64,000 nucleotides of DNA from Magicicada septendecula (lineage: Eukaryota; Arthropoda; Insecta; Hemiptera; Cicadidae): the NCBI GenBank assembly GCA_034769895.1, contig CM068371.1, forward strand, positions 401,651,469-401,715,468, in the 5' to 3' direction. The position numbers and the translations under genes were made by a program. A model generated the notes under the pieces. It made no database searches. It was not told where the DNA came from and was given only the letters and a program-made list of their open reading frames with translations. Of this stretch, positions 1-10,105 are shown piece after piece. Position 1 is the stretch's first letter; each line of letters opens with the position of its first letter.

Positions 1-1348
1 GCATGTGGACTAATGAAACCATATTCAATTATGTCTGGAAACATAAAAGCGAAATACGATTTAAGGTACAGCGGTCTTATGATATGGTGACTGTAACGTA
101 GGCCCTAAAACTAATACTTGTACTGATGAAATGGTCGGTGGAACGTGTAAATATTGGGCAGTGAACAATAATTAAATTAAATTAGTAATGACTTGCTTTA
201 GTTCTACAAGCCACATTTGTACAACCTCAATTCAGATGTAAAATTCCGAAGCTGACGTAACGGGTGAAACAATTGTCAGACTAATAATAGGTTGTAGAAC
301 AACATAAATTGTTTGTTTATTAAACTTAAATACTGGTGATTTCGTTTTCTTACTGTGCAACAGGATGTTTTCGACCTACTGTTACTGCAGTATTGCACGA
401 TATTTTGCTGCTAACGATTGTTTTTCCTTTCAATTGAATGTTAATGCAGACTCATTATGTTATAACGTACTCGCTGAGGTTATAATCTCAAGGTATTTGT
501 CGGCTGCTAGTATTATTATTCGGTATTGACGAACTCCTTTGTGATGTATTATTAGGTTTCAAGTGACCTTCACGTGTAACAGTTCACCTCGAGTTAATTA
601 AAAATTAATTTTTACGATTGCTTGTTGAAGATGACTTTTTTTTAAATACGTGATTCATAGAAGAGAGTTATAGCCAGTCATTCTCTTCTTAGTCACCTGA
701 ATAACGTTCCACGACAGTTGGCAATTGCTGCTGGGTAAATAATATAAATGACCGAATCGCCTCATTTTGCATTTGTTTTTTACTAACGAATTTTTAATAA
801 TACTGTTGGTGTACCAGTACAGTCTAGTGTTATAAATAAACAACATCGCCTCCGTCATGGATTAGCCAATGTGATCTGTGCCTCGCACACGGCTGCCGTA
901 TGTCCTGTCTTCTCTGTGACTAATCTAGACTGATTGAGGTCTATTAGTTCTGTCTATTAGTTGCATCGAGGTCTATATTAGTTATGTCATTTATCAAAAA
1001 TACTTTAAATTCACTTCGTATTCGGTCATTCCTCAAAATTTCAACCCTTGCTTATTGTTTATGAAGCCACGCTGTACATCCATTGATTATTTACTGCCAT
1101 GAACATGTTTAGTTGAACGAGCGAAGCGAGTTCTCAGTTTTAACTCGACCGTTTGGAGTTTTTCCGCCTATCTATTTGGGCGTATGTCTCACGGTACTTT
1201 TGAACGGATCGACCGATTTTCGTAAAATCTGGCATGCATGTCCACACTTTTACCCGAAAGAACCCTATTGTTTTTTAAATTGATCCTAAAATAGTCACGG
1301 GGATTGTTTTGTGAGGGGGTCAAAATAATGAAAAAAAAGTAAAAGTTA
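1..1348. other. Unassigned AT-rich flank
   Basis: I see no convincing gene here; the one open frame is short and has no recognisable motif. From about 1110 to 1348 the base composition changes and the text looks like the end of a dispersed repeat: it opens with GAACGAGCGAAGCGAGTTC near 1116 and continues through GAACGGATCGACCGATTTTC near 1202. I cannot name the family. At about 1349 the sequence switches abruptly into the leader of the LTR retrotransposon array. Confidence 0.5.
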
Positions 1349-1587
1349 ATATATTTAGTTACTGATCATACAATTTATCCACGCATAGTGAATGCAATTT
1401 TGTTTGTGACACTCTATACACAATTAAAACTCTTTCCTTTGTTTCCCTTTTTTTTTGAGTGACGCAATTTTGTTTGCGTCGCGATGCTTAAAACAACTTT
1501 TATAAAATTTAGCAGAGTGGCGCACTTTTGTTGCGTCACGATGCTTAACAACCCTTTACATAAATCATTAGCAGAGTGGCGCACTTT
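1349..1587 (-). mobile_element. Truncated 5' leader of a further LTR-element copy
   Basis: This stretch is nearly identical to the leader immediately left of LTR2 (from about 7382) and of LTR3 (from about 13419). It is internal sequence that follows a 5' LTR in the minus-strand element, not part of the LTR. Its presence left of LTR1 means that LTR1 served as the 5' LTR of another copy, which is cut off at about 1349 by unrelated DNA. One visible difference from the other copies is C instead of T at 1362. It contains two copies of the primer-binding motif in 58-59-bp repeat units. Confidence 0.8.
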
Positions 1588-1630
1588 TGTAACGTCTTTT
1601 CGCCGCGTTACAAATCCAGGGAACCCCTCG
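1457..1630 (-). repeat. Tandem 58-59-bp units carrying the primer-binding motif
   Basis: Units start at 1457, 1515 and 1574 with GAGTGACGCA, GAGTGGCGCA and GAGTGGCGCA. Each is followed by a TTTTG run and then a GCGTCAC or TAACGTC sequence resembling the LTR terminus. The first two also share CGATGCTTAA and a final TTAGCA. The third runs into the LTR. The same array precedes LTR2 and LTR3. Confidence 0.85.
1570..1583 (-). promoter_or_regulatory. Primer-binding site matching the 5' end of initiator tRNA-Met
   Basis: The plus strand reads AGCAGAGTGGCGCA, identical to nucleotides 1-14 of eukaryotic initiator tRNA-Met. The element RNA (minus strand) is therefore complementary to it. The site lies 4 nt inside the LTR edge at 1588, where a primer-binding site belongs, and it is oriented so that extension would run into the LTR. 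A second exact copy sits at 1511-1524, in the preceding repeat unit. The role is inferred from position, orientation and conservation. Confidence 0.7.
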
Positions 1631-3171
1631 TAATTAAACTCCGTTAATTAGATGGGCTGCCTACGTTGTAACAGAATTGATCACAAATAATTAATATAAC
1701 AAATTACTTACTAACTGTGTAAGGAAACAATGGCAAGGTATACAATTGATTTAAGCACTCCTCATATGTGTGTAACAAGAAGACTTCTCTTTATTTAACA
1801 TTTAAAAACATTTACTGACAGATCCCATGACATTACTAATTCAATTATTAAATTATTTGAAAGGTTTCTTTAAACTTTGGGATCAAACTTGATTCTATAT
1901 AGCTATACCTCGGATCCGGGTCAACTTTCTGTATTTCTGTAGTTAAGACTTTCTTTTATACTCATTTCATGATATTAGCTTGCAAGACTTTCTTTTATTC
2001 AACCATTGGAAGAATGGTATTATTGCTTGAATTATATTACTCTACATTAGCATATAAATTGTTACAACGTATGAAGTTAGAATAGTTACATGAAATTCTT
2101 AGATTTAATTTATAAGTCTTTACAAAGTTAATAGTTTCTGAAAAGTCTCTTTCAAGATGTGTTGTGTAACAAATATTAGTAACCCTCGATAGACAGGCTA
2201 TCGAGTCACCTTTTAATTGGTATGCTGAAGACTCGTCCTGGGGTATCCGTCTTGGGAAACAGGAACAGCTACGTCGTCATCACGGACAGGTCTTCCTCAG
2301 TAAAGCGCTCCAAAGTTCGCAGGTTGAACAATATGTTGTGTAGATATCTATGATGATCTTGTAGATTCTCGGATGTCCTGATCTGCATATTCTGTCACGT
2401 GCAGTAGAGTTTGTGGGTTCTGATAGTTCACATCTCCAGGTATGACTTTGGAATTGTTGTTATTTGTTGAAGTACGAAGTCATCTTGTGTTACACTCCTT
2501 TTTTTTACGTTTCGATTTTTTTACTTTAAATTTCTTGTCTATTTACATGACTATATTAGTTAACACATCCAGATGCTTTAAACAGCTACATCTGATACAC
2601 CATCTTAAGGTGAAACAAAATATAGTTAACATATTTTAAGAGCACAGCTCCTACGTCCATACTGTACGAAGTCACCATTGCAAGAGAGAGAAATTCTGCT
2701 CCCTTCGCCTGGTACTGGGCAAAAGTTAGTGGGGCAATTTCCGCGCGAGAATATAGTTCCTAACTATATTTAAGTTAACATTTTTATTTATACAAACTAT
2801 CCCTAAACAAATATACATAATTTAAATCAGTTGTTTTAGCGACTATTTATGTCTTCAGATTTTTAATTATTAACATTAGTTTTTTTTTATCTTATTCTAA
2901 CTTACACAAGACTCGGAAAACATGTCGAGTCTGGAATCAACAGGACAGCGCCTGCTCACAAGCAAAGGGTTAAATACGATATTAATAACTCTTTACAATT
3001 TATCTTTTTATTAGAGTATCTTCTAACTAACTAATTACTGCTTCCTCTCATACTGAGTACATACAGGTATTTTATATTAATACAGTGAGATTTAAATGGC
3101 TTAAGAGCTCGCAACCTTAATTTTTAAAAATTTTTATTTTCTTGATTATTTCTTTTATTTAAATCGTCACA
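1588..3171 (-). repeat. LTR1 of the Gypsy-like array
   Basis: Long terminal repeat of 1584 bp. On the minus strand it starts TGTGACGATTTAAAT and ends CGTTACA, giving imperfect inverted ends (TGTGACG versus TGTAACG). The left edge was set by comparison with the related element at 45835, where internal and LTR sequence separate at the same place relative to the primer-binding motif. LTR1 differs from LTR2 and LTR3 by lacking a 4-bp TTGA near 2030. For the copy on its right it acts as the 3' LTR. A plus-strand 65-codon frame inside it (2442-2639) is repeated in all LTRs and is most likely chance. Confidence 0.85.
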
Positions 3172-3184
3172 TACTCCACCGCTT
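3172..3184 (-). promoter_or_regulatory. Purine-rich tract at the 3' LTR
   Basis: On the minus strand AAGCGGTGGAGTA directly precedes the LTR start TGTGACGA. This is the expected place for the polypurine tract that primes plus-strand DNA synthesis. The same tract is present at 9209-9221, and with one change (AAGCGGCGGAGTA) at 47362-47374 in the related element, which supports function. Confidence 0.6.
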
Positions 3185-4068
3185 AAATTGCACGCTACGG
3201 TTAAGCTTTTTGAGTCTAACTCACTATTGGGCACTGGGATACGATTAGTGTCAGTGTGTGAAGTTATTTATTATTAGTGCACAGTTTGTTTTTTTCTAAT
3301 TCTCTTTAAATGACATTGTTCATTTAAATGATCGCCTTCGTGAAATTCCCTTTTTCTCACTTCTTAAGTACTAACTTACATTTTTATCTTAATACTAATT
3401 TCCAAACCTTAGATTGGAATGATCCCTACTTATCCGTAACTCACAACATCCCGGCCCGACTGACACCAGCTTACTCTAACTACGGAAGTTAGCTTTCAGC
3501 ATTTATTAATGATCTTTGGCACATTTCTGCCCTATCATTACCCTTTCAGTCGGCGCCGTTGTGACCTGTTACGTTACATGTATAATCACTACTTGATTAT
3601 ATATCATAAACCTATTTCTAATGTAATCTAAAGAGGATCCCATACTCCACTTTAGATCACTGGTTTGAGAGAAGCGGAACCTTACGAAGATAATTCTCTT
3701 TTATCTCTTTTTAACAATACTTAAACAAACTATGCGGGAGGGGAGACACTTTACACAATGCATTGTTATACTCACTAGGGGTGGTTTTCAATTGTTCAGG
3801 CTAGCACCGGTTTCTCACAATAGAGAGGGTGGGTTCGGGGCTGCTTAGTACAATTCCTACAATACTGAACACGCTTTTATTTTCTCTAACTGGCCACCAC
3901 TGGGAGTGTTTACCATATGCAACTGAACTTTTATTATTATTATTTTTTTTTTTTACTTCTACACTTCACACAATTTTAGTATAACTTAGGATTTATTTAG
4001 CTCTAGTATTTAAATCAATTATTATTATTCACTTTATTATTTATCATTTATTAAACTACTTTGAGGAT
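3172..4068 (-). other. 3' internal non-coding region, first unit
   Basis: About 0.9 kb between the end of the truncated pol frame and the 3' LTR. It has no open frame of note and is rich in A/T runs, including an ATT repeat near 3930 whose length differs between units. Despite being non-coding it is recognisably conserved at 47375-48230 in the related element, for example around 3290-3320 and 47480-47510. It replaces the place where the rest of RT, RNase H and integrase would lie. Confidence 0.7.
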
Positions 4069-4944
4069 TTAAGAAACGCACCTAGAACTATCGTCTATTC
4101 TTTTATTTAATTGCCTGTAGTCTACAACTAGTCGGTGTTTATCTGGTCCTTTCGGTACTAAAAAGGAGGGTGAAGAATATGGGGACGTAGAGGGTTCTAT
4201 GACTCCTTGGTCCAATAACTTATTGATATGGTTCCGCATGACTTCCATCTTGGGAGGCGACAACTTGTACGGAGGTATTCGTATTACTTTCTGATCACTC
4301 AGATTAATTTTATACTCTATTAGGTCCGTAAGTCCTAGTTTTGGTGTAAGAACCGAGGAAAATTCTTTTATTAGTTTTACTATTTTGACTCTATCTCTTC
4401 GTTCTAGGTGAGATAAATCTGAATCTTGGTGTATTACATGTGCAGTAGATGAACAACGTTTATCTTCATTACTATCAAATTTATATTTTCTTGCACGGTC
4501 AAATCTGAAATAAAATTCTCGCTCGTAGATGTCAAGAATCATTCCTGTCTTACTAATAAAATCTGCGCCTAATATTAAATCAGGTCCTAATTCTTTACAT
4601 ACTAACATTGTAAACATCCAACTTAGGTTTTTTATTTTAACCTTAACGGTAATGCTCAGGTTTATATTTATTTTACGTTTATCAGCGGTAGCACACTTTA
4701 TATTCACAGGTTGGTTCCGTTTTACTAGATGATGTTTAGCTAACATGTCCGCTAATTCTTGGCTGATTAAAGTTCTACTAGATCCCGAATCAATTAAGGC
4801 GGTGGGGGATGTAACGCCTAAGTCGACTCGTATTAATGGTAATAGATTTTTACTCGATTTACATTTATTAATTGCATTACACTTTTCACGAAATTCTCGC
4901 ACATAGGGGTCGATTTCTTTCGCACCTTTTTGTTTTTCACTTGG
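4069..4944 (-). CDS. pro-pol (partial): Retrotransposon protease and truncated reverse transcriptase, first unit
   Basis: Aspartic protease followed by the N-terminal part of a Ty3/Gypsy reverse transcriptase. The protease active site reads ALIDSGSSRTLIS (DSGS in place of the usual DTG/DSG-A), and its second hydrophobic motif is LILGADFI. The RT part begins with the usual IPPYKLSP and IEPSTSPYSSP segments and LVVDYRQLNKR, then stops about eight residues later. The catalytic YXDD region, RNase H and integrase are absent. The frame is open from 4944 down to the stop at 4069-4071. There is no ATG at its head; the first start-like codon is GTG at 4902, so expression by frameshift or readthrough from gag is likely. 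It is +1 relative to the main gag frame. Confidence 0.85.
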   Translation of the reverse strand, partial: PSEKQKGAKEIDPYVREFREKCNAINKCKSSKNLLPLIRVDLGVTSPTALIDSGSSRTLISQELADMLAKHHLVKRNQPVNIKCATADKRKININLSITVKVKIKNLSWMFTMLVCKELGPDLILGADFISKTGMILDIYEREFYFRFDRARKYKFDSNEDKRCSSTAHVIHQDSDLSHLERRDRVKIVKLIKEFSSVLTPKLGLTDLIEYKINLSDQKVIRIPPYKLSPPKMEVMRNHINKLLDQGVIEPSTSPYSSPSFLVPKGPDKHRLVVDYRQLNKRIDDSSRCVS

Positions 4945-5041
4945 TTACAGAACAATTCATTCTTATTATTATTACTGGTTTCTTTTAGTTTACCCAATTT
5001 TGAGTAGCTGCGGAAGACACAGGTTTTCGGGTCTCCCTGCC

Positions 5042-6367
5042 TTACATGTTTTTTGAATGGGGGTTATTCCGTTCCAATGGCTTACTTTTGCACTCTCTTC
5101 TTATGTGCCCATATTTGCCACAATTATAACAGGTGGGTTTTCTGCGAGGTGGGTACTTGGTTTCCGCTTTATCTGGGTTTACAGTTAACTTACCCGCTTT
5201 GCGCACATGGTGAGGTCTACTAGAAACTTGTCTTTCATACGAGGTTGTTACATCAGGCAGTAGTGCTCGCAATTGATGTCTATTAGTTCCAGAGGTTTTC
5301 ATTGCTTCTCTATTTTGATCTGAGTACCATACATTTGAAGAATGGATACTGCACTGTTCTAGATCAGCAATTGTATTGGGTCTATTCATCAATGATAGTC
5401 GAGATCTTTCTTCAGGTGACACGCCTACTAAAATGGTGTCCACCAGTTGTGTTTCATTCCAGCTTACACGTAGTAGTCGAGAGGACTCCCTAATATCGGA
5501 GATGTAGTGAGCTAATCTCTCCTGATGTCCTTGTACTCGGAGTACTGTCTTCCTTTTTATTTCCTCATAGATGCCGGTGGGAATAAAGTATTTTATTAAA
5601 GAGCTATGTAGCTCTTCTACTGGGAAAGTAGAGGTTAGGGCTTCTAGCACACGATTTTTTAACGGGGGTTTACACTTTGGTAACAGAACTTGTAAAATTT
5701 GCCAGTCATTCAGCTGCTGTAGATCCTTTATCTGAAGAAGATAACTAATAAATGTTAGTAACTTGGAAACATTTAAACCATCTGTATAGGGGATTTCGGT
5801 TAAAATCTTCTCCACAGGGTGAGTCATTTTTCCGTATAGATCTGCGTTATAGTTCATAGGGGTAATTCCTCGATGAGGGCGATTAGATTCATTGGGGGTG
5901 TTGGTCAATTCATTATTTCCGGGACGAAACTGAAAATGCTCGGGAGGAGGGACATTTACATCTGTATCAGTTTTTTGTTCTGGGTTCGCTTGCACTTGCG
6001 ATACGATAGGTGAGTTCCGATCCGAGTTAGGCGGAGGTAAACCAGTGGTGGGGGATTGTACTGGGGAGATGTGTAATTTCATTAATGATTTCTCTATTTC
6101 GTCCATCCTGAATGAGTCGGATTTTCGTCTTAAATCGTTGATAATTGAAGGTAAGCGGCGTAGAGCTTCGTCTGCTAGCTTTTGTACATCAACGGGTATT
6201 TCTGTGAGATTCGGCCAGATCGACAAATTTTTTATTCGCCTGGTTAAATGCTCTATTCTCTGGGTAGTCCGCAAAATTTTTTGCCGGAGATTTCTCGTCT
6301 TGGAGTGTTTGAGACAATAAGTATAGTTCACTATACTTGGCATTACAAATTTCTTTCTCGCTTTCAT
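5042..6367 (-). CDS. gag: Retrotransposon Gag, main part, first unit
   Basis: Structural Gag protein that would package element RNA in cytoplasmic particles. The 441-residue frame has a conserved middle region typical of Ty3/Gypsy Gag (LLQIKDLQQLNDWQILQVLL, then ALTSTFPVEELHSSLIKYF and VLRVQGHQERLAHYI). Near the C-terminus there is one CCHC zinc knuckle, CYNCGKYGHIRREC, in a basic tail. The first methionine (6367) is probably not the true start, because a 114-codon frame one nucleotide out of phase (6189-6533) encodes the real N-terminus. The two frames overlap by 179 nt containing an A6 run (6228-6233). The second unit has the same arrangement, so the shift predates the duplication or is programmed. 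Confidence 0.85.
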   Translation of the reverse strand: MKARKKFVMPSIVNYTYCLKHSKTRNLRQKILRTTQRIEHLTRRIKNLSIWPNLTEIPVDVQKLADEALRRLPSIINDLRRKSDSFRMDEIEKSLMKLHISPVQSPTTGLPPPNSDRNSPIVSQVQANPEQKTDTDVNVPPPEHFQFRPGNNELTNTPNESNRPHRGITPMNYNADLYGKMTHPVEKILTEIPYTDGLNVSKLLTFISYLLQIKDLQQLNDWQILQVLLPKCKPPLKNRVLEALTSTFPVEELHSSLIKYFIPTGIYEEIKRKTVLRVQGHQERLAHYISDIRESSRLLRVSWNETQLVDTILVGVSPEERSRLSLMNRPNTIADLEQCSIHSSNVWYSDQNREAMKTSGTNRHQLRALLPDVTTSYERQVSSRPHHVRKAGKLTVNPDKAETKYPPRRKPTCYNCGKYGHIRRECKSKPLERNNPHSKNM

Positions 6368-6533
6368 AATCGAGTTGGCTTAGATTGTTTAATTGCACGG
6401 GCGCATCAAATCCACATTCGCGAATTGAACTTCGTAATTCCGCGACTGTTACATCAGCATGGGGTAGTCCACGCAAAAGGGCTTCGTAAGACAGCTCGTC
6501 TTTTAATAACAAATCCGGGTTAAATTGGGCCAT
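6189..6533 (-). CDS. gag: Retrotransposon Gag, N-terminal part, first unit
   Basis: Start of the Gag coding region, opening MAQFNPDLLLKDELSYEALL and continuing with a TVAELRSSIRECG segment. This is the kind of N-terminal helical region found in insect Gypsy Gags. The frame ends at 6189, inside the start of the longer frame 5042-6367, which is +1 to it. I infer that both were once one protein or are linked by frameshifting. The first unit has Asp where the second has Asn near residue 79. Confidence 0.75.
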   Translation of the reverse strand: MAQFNPDLLLKDELSYEALLRGLPHADVTVAELRSSIRECGFDAPVQLNNLSQLDYESEKEICNAKYSELYLLSQTLQDEKSPAKNFADYPENRAFNQANKKFVDLAESHRNTR

Positions 6534-7602
6534 TTTGTTCTAACACATTAGCACGTACTTAAAATTAATACTAGTATATTACACATATATTACATATACA
6601 TATAATAAATTCATAAGTAATCAATTTACACAAATTAGAAAAGAAGAATTTCTCTTCTAAGGGAGAGACAGAAATCACACACACATATTTTTCAAGGTTA
6701 AATAGCCGATCAGCTGTTTACTGGAATGTAGGTCAGAGGGTGGCCTACATATTTAGTTAACAAAGGAGGGTTGAGCGTGTCAGTAAGAAAGGGGGTTTTA
6801 CTCTTATTGTTCTCCACAATGCGACTGAATAACACAACTACTGTATACCGGTTTAAACAAGAGAAGGGGAGCGCAGACGCTAGATTCTATTATTATTATT
6901 CCGCTTAGACAACACTTTGGCTCCGTTCATTCATAAACTTTTCTCAATTAAATAATTACTTATTTTGTTCACAAGTTTTAAATCACGAACTTCTACTTAA
7001 TTACTTTATTATTATTAACAAAGTTATTTTTAATCAAATTTTTTTTATAACACATACTAGTGTATGTAAGCTAGATAGTTGGACATACACTGTGCAGAAT
7101 GATTCAGGAAACAACAGGTCATAGATTGTCGTAAACAAACCTGTTACAGATTGTTCGGTTGACCAAAATTGTTATGTTTGGTCACAATTCATGTATGCAA
7201 GTAATTATATCGAATTATGCAGGTTCCTACTGGCCTATAGAATGCAAAAGCTACATGCAGTGTATGACGCTAAGGATATTTTACTTATACATACTACCAT
7301 CTACGTAACTTAATACACTATTAAATATATTTTGAACATTACATTTAGTAAAGTAACTTTCTGAGTGCATATATCAATATTATATATTTAGTTATTGATC
7401 ATACAATTTATCCACGCATAGTGAATGCAATTTTGTTTGTGACACTCTATACACAATTAAAACTCTTTCCTTTGTTTCCCTTTTTTTTTGAGTGACGCAA
7501 TTTTGTTTGCGTCGCGATGCTTAAAACAACTTTTATAAAATTTAGCAGAGTGGCGCACTTTTGTTGCGTCACGATGCTTAACAACCCTTTACATAAATCA
7601 TT
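6534..7602 (-). other. 5' leader of the first full unit
   Basis: About 1.07 kb of non-coding sequence between the primer-binding site next to LTR2 and the gag start. No open frame of note. It contains A/T-rich blocks and short purine-rich stretches (around 6764-6776). The related element keeps parts of this leader (around 48320-48350), which fits a role in packaging or translation, but that is inference. Confidence 0.6.
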
Positions 7603-7616
7603 AGCAGAGTGGCGCA
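7603..7616 (-). promoter_or_regulatory. Primer-binding site next to LTR2
   Basis: Second occurrence of the initiator tRNA-Met 5'-end match, 4 nt from the LTR edge at 7621, with an extra exact copy 59 bp away at 7544-7557. Same orientation and spacing as next to LTR1 and LTR3. Confidence 0.7.
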
Positions 7617-7620
7617 CTTT

Positions 7621-9208
7621 TGTAACGTCTTTTCGCCGCGTTACAAATCCAGGGAACCCCTCGTAATTAAACTCCGTTAATTAGATGGGCTGCCTACGTT
7701 GTAACAGAATTGATCACAAATAATTAATATAACAAATTACTTACTAACTGTGTAAGGAAACAATGGCAAGGTATACAATTGATTTAAGCACTCCTCATAT
7801 GTGTGTAACAAGAAGACTTCTCTTTATTTAACATTTAAAAACATTTACTGACAGATCCCATGACATTACTAATTCAATTATTAAATTATTTGAAAGGTTT
7901 CTTTAAACTTTGGGATCAAACTTGATTCTATATAGCTATACCTCGGATCCGGGTCAACTTTCTGTATTTCTGTAGTTAAGACTTTCTTTTATACTCATTT
8001 CATGATATTAGCTTGCAAGACTTTCTTTTATTCAACCATTGGAAGAATGGTATTATTGCTTGATTGAATTATATTACTCTACATTAGCATATAAATTGTT
8101 ACAACGTATGAAGTTAGAATAGTTACATGAAATTCTTAGATTTAATTTATAAGTCTTTACAAAGTTAATAGTTTCTGAAAAGTCTCTTTCAAGATGTGTT
8201 GTGTAACAAATATTAGTAACCCTCGATAGACAGGCTATCGAGTCACCTTTTAATTGGTATGCTGAAGACTCGTCCTGGGGTATCCGTCTTGGGAAACAGG
8301 AACAGCTACGTCGTCATCACGGACAGGTCTTCCTCAGTAAAGCGCTCCAAAGTTCGCAGGTTGAACAATATGTTGTGTAGATATCTATGATGATCTTGTA
8401 GATTCTCGGATGTCCTGATCTGCATATTCTGTCACGTGCAGTAGAGTTTGTGGGTTCTGATAGTTCACATCTCCAGGTATGACTTTGGAATTGTTGTTAT
8501 TTGTTGAAGTACGAAGTCATCTTGTGTTACACTCCTTTTTTTTACGTTTCGATTTTTTTACTTTAAATTTCTTGTCTATTTACATGACTATATTAGTTAA
8601 CACATCCAGATGCTTTAAACAGCTACATCTGATACACCATCTTAAGGTGAAACAAAATATAGTTAACATATTTTAAGAGCACAGCTCCTACGTCCATACT
8701 GTACGAAGTCACCATTGCAAGAGAGAGAAATTCTGCTCCCTTCGCCTGGTACTGGGCAAAAGTTAGTGGGGCAATTTCCGCGCGAGAATATAGTTCCTAA
8801 CTATATTTAAGTTAACATTTTTATTTATACAAACTATCCCTAAACAAATATACATAATTTAAATCAGTTGTTTTAGCGACTATTTATGTCTTCAGATTTT
8901 TAATTATTAACATTAGTTTTTTTTTATCTTATTCTAACTTACACAAGACTCGGAAAACATGTCGAGTCTGGAATCAACAGGACAGCGCCTGCTCACAAGC
9001 AAAGGGTTAAATACGATATTAATAACTCTTTACAATTTATCTTTTTATTAGAGTATCTTCTAACTAACTAATTACTGCTTCCTCTCATACTGAGTACATA
9101 CAGGTATTTTATATTAATACAGTGAGATTTAAATGGCTTAAGAGCTCGCAACCTTAATTTTTAAAAATTTTTATTTTCTTGATTATTTCTTTTATTTAAA
9201 TCGTCACA
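7621..9208 (-). repeat. LTR2 of the Gypsy-like array
   Basis: 1588-bp LTR shared by the two full units: 5' LTR for the unit on its left, 3' LTR for the unit on its right. It carries the 4-bp TTGA near 8061-8068 that LTR1 lacks, and in the parts I compared I saw no difference from LTR3. Ends as for LTR1. Confidence 0.88.
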
Positions 9209-10105
9209 TACTCCACCGCTTAAATTGCACGCTACGGTTAAGCTTTTTGAGTCTAACTCACTATTGGGCACTGGGATACGATTAGTGTCAGTGTGTGAAG
9301 TTATTTATTATTAGTGCACAGTTTGTTTTTTTCTAATTCTCTTTAAATGACATTGTTCATTTAAATGATCGCCTTCGTGAAATTCCCTTTTTCTCACTTC
9401 TTAAGTACTAACTTACATTTTTATCTTAATACTAATTTCCAAACCTTAGATTGGAATGATCCCTACTTATCCGTAACTCACAACATCCCGGCCCGACTGA
9501 CACCAGCTTACTCTAACTACGGAAGTTAGCTTTCAGCATTTATTAATGATCTTTGGCACATTTCTGCCCTATCATTACCCTTTCAGTCGGCGCCGTTGTG
9601 ACCTGTTACGTTACATGTATAATCACTACTTGATTATATATCATAAACCTATTTCTAATGTAATCTAAAGAGGATCCCATACTCCACTTTAGATCACTGG
9701 TTTGAGAGAAGCGGAACCTTACGAAGATAATTCTCTTTTATCTCTTTTTAACAATACTTAAACAAACTATGCGGGAGGGGAGACACTTTACACAATGCAT
9801 TGTTATACTCACTAGGGGTGGTTTTCAATTGTTCAGGCTAGCACCGGTTTCTCACAATAGAGAGGGTGGGTTCGGGGCTGCTTAGTACAATTCCTACAAT
9901 ACTGAACACGCTTTTATTTTCTCTAACTGGCCACCACTGGGAGTGTTTACCATATGCAACTGAACTTTTATTATTATTATTATTTTTTTTTACTTCTACA
10001 CTTCACACAATTTTAGTATAACTTAGGATTTATTTAGCTCTAGTATTTAAATCAATTATTATTATTCACTTTATTATTTATCATTTATTAAACTACTTTG
10101 AGGAT
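9209..10105 (-). other. 3' internal non-coding region, second unit
   Basis: Copy of 3172-4068 at +6037. The purine tract is at 9209-9221. The ATT/T run near 9970-9991 is arranged differently from the first unit (more ATT, fewer T). Confidence 0.7.

Noticed and set aside
1349-1587. Treating this stretch as part of a longer LTR of about 1.82 kb
   Set aside because: The homologous edge in the LARD, and the position of the primer motif, place the LTR border at 1588; the outer part is leader from a truncated copy.
2442-2639. 65-codon plus-strand frame repeated in all three LTRs
   Set aside because: It is antisense to the element, has no domain and recurs only because the LTR is repeated.
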